Both the position numbers and the translations under genes were made by a program. Shown one piece after another: positions 59,666-64,000 of a stretch of 64,000 nt of DNA. Positions within the stretch are counted from its first letter, which is position 1. Each line of letters starts with the position of its first letter. The DNA comes from Acidovorax sp. (GTDB lineage Bacteria; Pseudomonadota; Gammaproteobacteria; Burkholderiales; Burkholderiaceae_C): NCBI RefSeq assembly GCF_021287135.1, contig NZ_JAJTBB010000083.1, positions 1 to 64,000 of the forward strand, written 5' to 3'. Below the pieces are notes generated by a model. The model did not search any database. It was not told the DNA's origin and saw only the letters and a program-made list of their open reading frames with translations.

Positions 59666-60808
59666 ATGGCTGAAAAAAAAGAGATTTTAGATTATCTGAG
59701 GAATTGCCAAAAGGCTGTAGAGATAGAGGCTAAAGTTAATGGTATTAATCTCTGGGTGCTCTGTGGTGCGATAGGGGTGCTCGGTTGGACATTTTTTGGT
59801 TATTTGCACCTTGATTTTTCGGCTTATTGCGAGGAATTAGTGCATACCTTGCTATTTGGGCAATCCATTTATTTTTTGAATTGGGTGGGCACTCCAAATC
59901 ATGGTGTTCGTGATGAGCTGCGCTATCAGCCTTGGCGTTTAAATGATGTTGATTCGCCATTTCTAGTTTTTGTTGAAGGCGCTTGGCTAGCATTGCCTCC
60001 AGCGCTGCACTTCTTAATTCTTGGTGGCAGTTGGAGTGTTGTTTTTATGGGGATTTTCCCCTTGGCGATTATGGTGATGGCGGCCCTGGATGTTCTGAAG
60101 GTATTGGTGGTGATCGGTGGTGAAGTGAGTAAATTTCCAAAGCCTCGTTTCGCGTTATCAAAACGAACTTATGCTGCTAATAATATTTGGGTTGGGCTCG
60201 GATTTGTTTTGGTTGCCTTTTTTCAATTTATGGCACTAATTGGTGGGAAATCTCAACCTTCCGATGCTGTCAAGGCGATAGCTTTGCTGGTTTCAATTTA
60301 CCTGCTTTTGGCTATTTCGATTCGAAAGGCAAGGGCTGGTCACGCTATTCAGTGGACCTATGAGCTAGAAACTGACGTTTTGGTAGGCGCCATTTCCCCG
60401 GAGGATGCTCTTCGAAAAATTGAGTACAGATCACTCGGATCGCGTTTCCAAGATGTTATGAATAGCTTCTTTAGCGAATTTGATAAGAAGCTGGAAAAAT
60501 TTGAGGAAAAATTCAATCATTGCCACAATATTCCAAGTGAGATTCAGAAAATACCCTCAGAATTTAAGGCGGAGCGGTCTTCGCGATTCGAGGCGGCTAC
60601 GGTCGAAATAAAGGGGCTCCTCGACGATATGTCGAAAGATCTGCAGGAGCTATCGGAGTATTTAAAGACATTGGAGGCGAAAAAATCCGACTTGAGAGTT
60701 GCTGCGGCAATAAAAGATCTGGGAGAGAAAAGGGACTTATATCGTGGAAAATTTAAGTCAGCAGATAATCGATTGAGTGGCTTGAGAAATGTAGCGTTAA
60801 ATAAATAG
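59666..60808 (+). CDS. Low-GC orphan membrane / coiled-coil protein
   Basis: A 380-residue protein with no domain I recognise. About four or five membrane helices lie in residues 25-225 (LWVLCGAIGVLGWTFFGYL; HFLILGGSWSVVFMGIFPLA; WVGLGFVLVAFFQFMALIG; AIALLVSIYLLLAISI). A cytoplasmic region of about 150 residues rich in Lys and Glu follows, with coiled-coil character (FDKKLEKFEEKFNHC, LLDDMSKDLQELSEYL). Codon use is AT-rich and unlike every neighbour, so it is probably acquired. It has its own small dyad upstream and hairpin downstream. The membrane-plus-coiled-coil layout is seen in many defence effectors, but that is only a suggestion. Confidence 0.7.
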   Translation: MAEKKEILDYLRNCQKAVEIEAKVNGINLWVLCGAIGVLGWTFFGYLHLDFSAYCEELVHTLLFGQSIYFLNWVGTPNHGVRDELRYQPWRLNDVDSPFLVFVEGAWLALPPALHFLILGGSWSVVFMGIFPLAIMVMAALDVLKVLVVIGGEVSKFPKPRFALSKRTYAANNIWVGLGFVLVAFFQFMALIGGKSQPSDAVKAIALLVSIYLLLAISIRKARAGHAIQWTYELETDVLVGAISPEDALRKIEYRSLGSRFQDVMNSFFSEFDKKLEKFEEKFNHCHNIPSEIQKIPSEFKAERSSRFEAATVEIKGLLDDMSKDLQELSEYLKTLEAKKSDLRVAAAIKDLGEKRDLYRGKFKSADNRLSGLRNVALNK

Positions 60809-60823
60809 TTTAATCATTTTTGT

Positions 60824-60842
60824 AAAGATACTTTTTATCTTT
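60824..60842 (+). terminator. Hairpin after the orphan gene
   Basis: AAAGATA (60824-60830) and TATCTTT (60836-60842) with a loop of CTTTT, starting 16 bases after the stop codon. The stem is AT-rich, so termination may be weak. Confidence 0.5.
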
Positions 60843-60954
60843 GATCTACTTTAGGCCGAAGTTCAGTCTTGTCCGGTCAAAGGTGACCGCATAGCATCCC
60901 TGTCAAGCGCCCACCCCATGAGGTGCTGCGTATGAAAACGACAGGAGACAAGCC

Positions 60955-62205
60955 TTGCCATCCACCCGCTGGAGTCACTGCGGCGCCGAAGACCTGGGCG
61001 TGTTGCAGACCATCTTCTGGTCTGCCGGCGCGTCGCGCAATGCGCTGGCGCAGCGCCTGGCCTATTCCAAGAGCAAGGCCAATGCCATGGTGGCGGCGTT
61101 GCTCGATGAAGGCTTGCTCGACGAGGTGGGCCTGCAGGAATCCTCTGGCGGCCGGCGTGCCGAAACCCTCCGTTTGAGCGAAACCCTGGGCGTGGTGATT
61201 GGCGCCGACCTGGGCGCGACCAGCATGCAGATTGCGGTGATGCGGCCCGACATGACGGTGCTGGCGCGGCACCGCGAGCCCATTGATGTGCGCCAGGGGC
61301 CGGGCGTGATCCTGGCGCGGGTGCGGGGGCTGATGCGGGAGCTGCTGGCGCGCTGCGGGCTGGCACCCAATCAGGTGATTGCCATTGGCATGGGCGTGCC
61401 GGGGCCGGTGGATTTTGAAAGCGGGCAGCTCGTCAACCCGCCGCTGATGCCCGACTGGGACGGCTTTTCCATCCGCGACTACCTGCGCGAGGCGTTTGCC
61501 GCGCCGGTGTTTGTGGACAACGACGTGAACCTGATGGCGTTGGGCGAGATGTACCGGCTGCAGCGCAATCTGCCCAACTTCCTGGTGATCAAGGTGGGCA
61601 CGGGCATTGGCTGCGGCATCGTGTGCCACGGGCAGGTGTACCGGGGCGCCAACGGCTCGGCGGGCGATGTGGGCCATATCTGCGTGGACCAGCACGGCCC
61701 GCGCTGCCACTGCGGCAACCAGGGCTGCGTGGAGGCGATGGCCGCAGCGCCCGCCATGGCACGCATGGCCGTGGAGGCCGCGCAGCGCGGGGAAAGCGCG
61801 CTGCTAGCGGAGCGGCTGCAAAGCACGGGCACGCTGACCATTGAAGACGTGGCCCAGGCCAGCCGCGCGGGCGATGTGGCGGCCAACGCCATCATTCAGC
61901 GCGCGGGCAGCCTGGTGGGGCAGATGCTGGCGTCCATCGTCAACTTCTTCAACCCGTCGCATGTGTTCATTGCGGGGCGGGTGACGGACATGGGGCCGCT
62001 GTTCCTCGCGTCGGTGCGGCAGAGCGTGTACCACCGGTCGCTGGCGCTCTCTACGCGGCATCTGGAGATTCAATACGCGCCGCTGGCCGACGATGCCGGT
62101 GTGGTGGGCGCGGGCGTGCTGGCGATGCAGGAGAGCCTGTCGCGTGCGGGCTCGGTGGCGGGTGCGGGCGCTGGAGCAGTTGTAGGAACAGGGGCAGCGC
62201 GATGA
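60955..62205 (+). CDS. ROK-family (NagC/XylR-type) sugar regulator
   Basis: A 416-residue ROK protein starting with TTG 60955, preceded by AGGAGACA. The N-terminal winged HTH includes ASRNALAQRLAYSKSKANAM. The ROK domain has VIGADLGATSMQIAVMR, FVDNDVNLMALGE, VGTGIGCGIV and the zinc-type cluster CHCGNQGCVEAM. It binds a sugar and controls transport genes. It overlaps the ABC ATPase gene by four bases, so it is in the transporter operon and probably represses it. The last 25 residues are a low-complexity Ala/Gly tail. Confidence 0.9.
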   Translation: MPSTRWSHCGAEDLGVLQTIFWSAGASRNALAQRLAYSKSKANAMVAALLDEGLLDEVGLQESSGGRRAETLRLSETLGVVIGADLGATSMQIAVMRPDMTVLARHREPIDVRQGPGVILARVRGLMRELLARCGLAPNQVIAIGMGVPGPVDFESGQLVNPPLMPDWDGFSIRDYLREAFAAPVFVDNDVNLMALGEMYRLQRNLPNFLVIKVGTGIGCGIVCHGQVYRGANGSAGDVGHICVDQHGPRCHCGNQGCVEAMAAAPAMARMAVEAAQRGESALLAERLQSTGTLTIEDVAQASRAGDVAANAIIQRAGSLVGQMLASIVNFFNPSHVFIAGRVTDMGPLFLASVRQSVYHRSLALSTRHLEIQYAPLADDAGVVGAGVLAMQESLSRAGSVAGAGAGAVVGTGAAR

Positions 62206-63692
62206 GCGTGGCCGTCGAGTTCCGCAACGTGACCAAAGAGTTTGGCCCGGTGCGCGTGCTGCACGGCGTGAGCTTTGCGCTGCAGCCGGGCCGCGTCTAC
62301 GGCCTGCTGGGCGAGAACGGCGCGGGCAAGTCCACGCTGATGAAGATTCTGGCGGGGTATGAGAGCCCGACCACTGGCGAGGTGGTGGTGGATGGTGCCG
62401 TGCGCGCCCCGGGCGGCGGATCGCGCGCGGCCGAGGCGCAGGGCATTGTGCTGATCCACCAGGAGTTCAACCTGGCGGACGACCTGACGATTGCGCAGAA
62501 CATCTTTTTGGGCCATGAGATCAAGCGCGGCCCCTTCCTGGACGACAAGGCAATGCGCGAGAAGACGCGGGCGGCCTTGGCGCAAGTGGGCTTGCCGCTG
62601 GACCCGGACACGCGGGTGCGCAAGCTCATCGTGGCCGAAAAGCAGCTGGTGGAGATTGCCCGTGCGCTGGCCCGCAATGCGCGCCTGCTCATCATGGATG
62701 AGCCCACCGCCACGCTGACCCCCGGCGAGACGGAGCGCCTGTTTGCGCTGATGGCCGGGCTGAAGGCCGCGGGCGTGACCATCATCTACATCTCGCACAA
62801 GCTCGACGAAGTGGAGCGCACCACCGACGAGGTGGTGGTGATGCGCGACGGCCTGCTGGTGGCGCGCGAGCCCACGGCCAGCGTGACGCGGCGGCAGATG
62901 GCCAACCTGATGGTGGGGCGCGAGCTGGCGGACTTGTTCCCGCCCAAGCTGCCTGCGCCGGAGGGTGGAACGCCTGCGATCAAGGTACATGGCCTCACGG
63001 TGCCGGGCTGGGCCGAGGATGTGAGCTTTGAAGTGCGGCGCGGCGAGATTCTGGGCTTTGCTGGGTTGGTGGGTGCCGGGCGCACGGAGCTGTTTGAAGG
63101 CCTGCTGGGCCTGCGCCCGCGCACGGCGGGCACGGTAGAGATTGCGGGCCAACCCGTGCAGCTCAAAAGCCCGCGCGATGCAGCGCGCCACGGCCTGACG
63201 TACCTGAGCGAAGACCGCAAGGGCAAGGGCCTGCACGTGCACTTTGGCCTGCGGCCCAACCTGACGCTGATGGCGCTGGAGCGCTATGCCAAGCCCTGGC
63301 TCGACCCGGTGGCCGAGCAGGCTGCGCTGCGCAATGCGGTGCAGGAGTTCGGCATCCGCACCGGCTCACTCGATGTGCGCGCGTCGTCGTTATCGGGTGG
63401 CAACCAGCAAAAGCTGGCGCTGGCCAAGGTGCTGCACCCCGGCCCCAGCGTGGTGGTGCTGGACGAACCCACGCGCGGCGTGGACGTGGGTGCCAAGCGC
63501 GAGATCTATCACCTGGTGCAGCGCCTGGCAGCGCAGGGGCTTGCGGTGGTGGTGATTTCGTCCGAACTGATGGAGCTGATCGGCCTGTGCCACCGCGTGG
63601 CGGTGATGCGCGCCGGGCGGCTGCAGACCACGCTGCAAGCGCCGCATTTGACCGAAGAGGAGTTGATCGCCCATGCCACAGGCACCCGTTAA
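62202..63692 (+). CDS. Sugar ABC transporter ATPase (RbsA/XylG-type)
   Basis: A 496-residue double ATPase. Domain 1 has Walker A GENGAGKS, Walker [12 protein letters not shown] and [20 protein letters not shown]. Domain 2 has the altered [11 protein letters not shown]-loop usual for this class, then the signature [15 protein letters not shown] and [15 protein letters not shown]. It energises a monosaccharide importer. The start overlaps the ROK gene and the end overlaps the permease gene by 20 bases. The transported sugar is unknown; ribose, xylose or a sugar alcohol are possible. Confidence 0.94.
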   Translation: MSVAVEFRNVTKEFGPVRVLHGVSFALQPGRVYGLLGENGAGKSTLMKILAGYESPTTGEVVVDGAVRAPGGGSRAAEAQGIVLIHQEFNLADDLTIAQNIFLGHEIKRGPFLDDKAMREKTRAALAQVGLPLDPDTRVRKLIVAEKQLVEIARALARNARLLIMDEPTATLTPGETERLFALMAGLKAAGVTIIYISHKLDEVERTTDEVVVMRDGLLVAREPTASVTRRQMANLMVGRELADLFPPKLPAPEGGTPAIKVHGLTVPGWAEDVSFEVRRGEILGFAGLVGAGRTELFEGLLGLRPRTAGTVEIAGQPVQLKSPRDAARHGLTYLSEDRKGKGLHVHFGLRPNLTLMALERYAKPWLDPVAEQAALRNAVQEFGIRTGSLDVRASSLSGGNQQKLALAKVLHPGPSVVVLDEPTRGVDVGAKREIYHLVQRLAAQGLAVVVISSELMELIGLCHRVAVMRAGRLQTTLQAPHLTEEELIAHATGTR

Positions 63693-64000
63693 CGTACCGG
63701 CCGAAAACGCCGCTGCCCCGCAAGCGGGTGGCAGCCGCCATGCTGCCGCCACTGCGGCGGCGGCCACCGGCGCCAGCGCCTGGTGGGGCAAGCTGCACGG
63801 CCTGGGCCCGGTCATCGGCCTGGTGCTGCTGTGCATTGCGGGCACGCTGCTCAACAGCAACTTCGCCACCTACGACAACGTGATGAACGTGCTCACCCGC
63901 ACGGCCTTCATCGGCATCATCGCGGTGGGCATGTGCTTCGTCATCATCTCGGGCGGCATTGACTTGTCGGTGGGGTCGATGGCGGCGCTGATCGCAGGCT
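63673..64000 (+). CDS. Sugar ABC transporter permease, 5' part only
   Basis: The first 109 codons of an RbsC/XylH-type permease; it runs off the right edge. A disordered Ala-rich N-terminus ([20 protein letters not shown]) precedes helix 1 ([17 protein letters not shown]), then [20 protein letters not shown] and the family signature [23 protein letters not shown] 63673 lies inside the ATPase gene, giving a 20-base overlap. The periplasmic sugar-binding protein gene is expected downstream. Confidence 0.92.
   Translation, partial: MPQAPVNVPAENAAAPQAGGSRHAAATAAAATGASAWWGKLHGLGPVIGLVLLCIAGTLLNSNFATYDNVMNVLTRTAFIGIIAVGMCFVIISGGIDLSVGSMAALIAG

Overview
The window is a high-GC Betaproteobacterial chromosome segment, most like Acidovorax or a close Comamonadaceae relative. 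The clues are the gene families (XdhC, Bug-type receptors, AtuA family, many LysR regulators), IPTL-CTERM surface proteins, and short intergenic repeats of a kind common in that family. No 16S gene or species marker is present, so the genus is inferred.

Region 1 (1-9.2 kb) is an eroded accessory region. It holds a truncated xdhC, a leucine-rich-repeat/DUF11/IPTL-CTERM surface protein, an OmpR-type response regulator that has lost its phospho-acceptor aspartate, a second IPTL-CTERM-like protein, a beta-lactamase-fold lipoprotein and a DUF4239 membrane protein. Decayed copies of three insertion sequence families (IS5, IS481, IS3) lie between them.

Region 2 (9.2-23.3 kb) is a mosaic of mobile and conflict genes. 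It opens with an IetAS-type pair (subtilisin-like protease plus AAA ATPase) behind a perfect palindrome. XRE, SHOCT and small lipoprotein genes follow. Next is a minus-strand block (unknown protein, Gp3-like directionality factor, YqaJ nuclease, DUF932, zinc-ribbon/glycine-zipper) with intrinsic terminators between several of its genes. Then come a broken IPTL-CTERM gene, an inovirus Gp2-like replication protein, and an AlpA-DUF3987 pair next to tRNA-Ser(GGA). No integrase is visible.

Region 3 (23.3-36.9 kb) is mostly core: a GGDEF remnant, SPFH/NfeD pair, basic amino acid decarboxylase, exported ATP-dependent DNA ligase, fabI, a yejABEF-like peptide importer and a lipocalin. A complete HepT-MntA toxin-antitoxin pair sits between yejB and yejE.

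Region 4 (37.3-44.1 kb) is the least familiar part: four co-directional genes. They encode an HTH protein with a catalytically eroded NTPase-like domain, a membrane-anchored STAND-like ATPase whose extracytoplasmic loop resembles a type IV pilin globular domain, and two ankyrin-repeat proteins. This is my best candidate for an undescribed system.

Region 5 (44.2-64 kb) holds metabolic and regulatory cassettes: LysR/AtuA/Bug, LysR/metallo-beta-lactamase-fold, a DsbA-family protein, a quinone-oxidoreductase-like enzyme, LysR/monooxygenase, an EamA exporter, AraC/hydrolase, Rrf2/thioredoxin-reductase-like and a methyltransferase. A low-GC orphan membrane coiled-coil gene follows. The window ends in a ROK regulator plus sugar ABC importer cut off at the right edge. 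Two families of short dispersed repeats punctuate the intergenic spaces.
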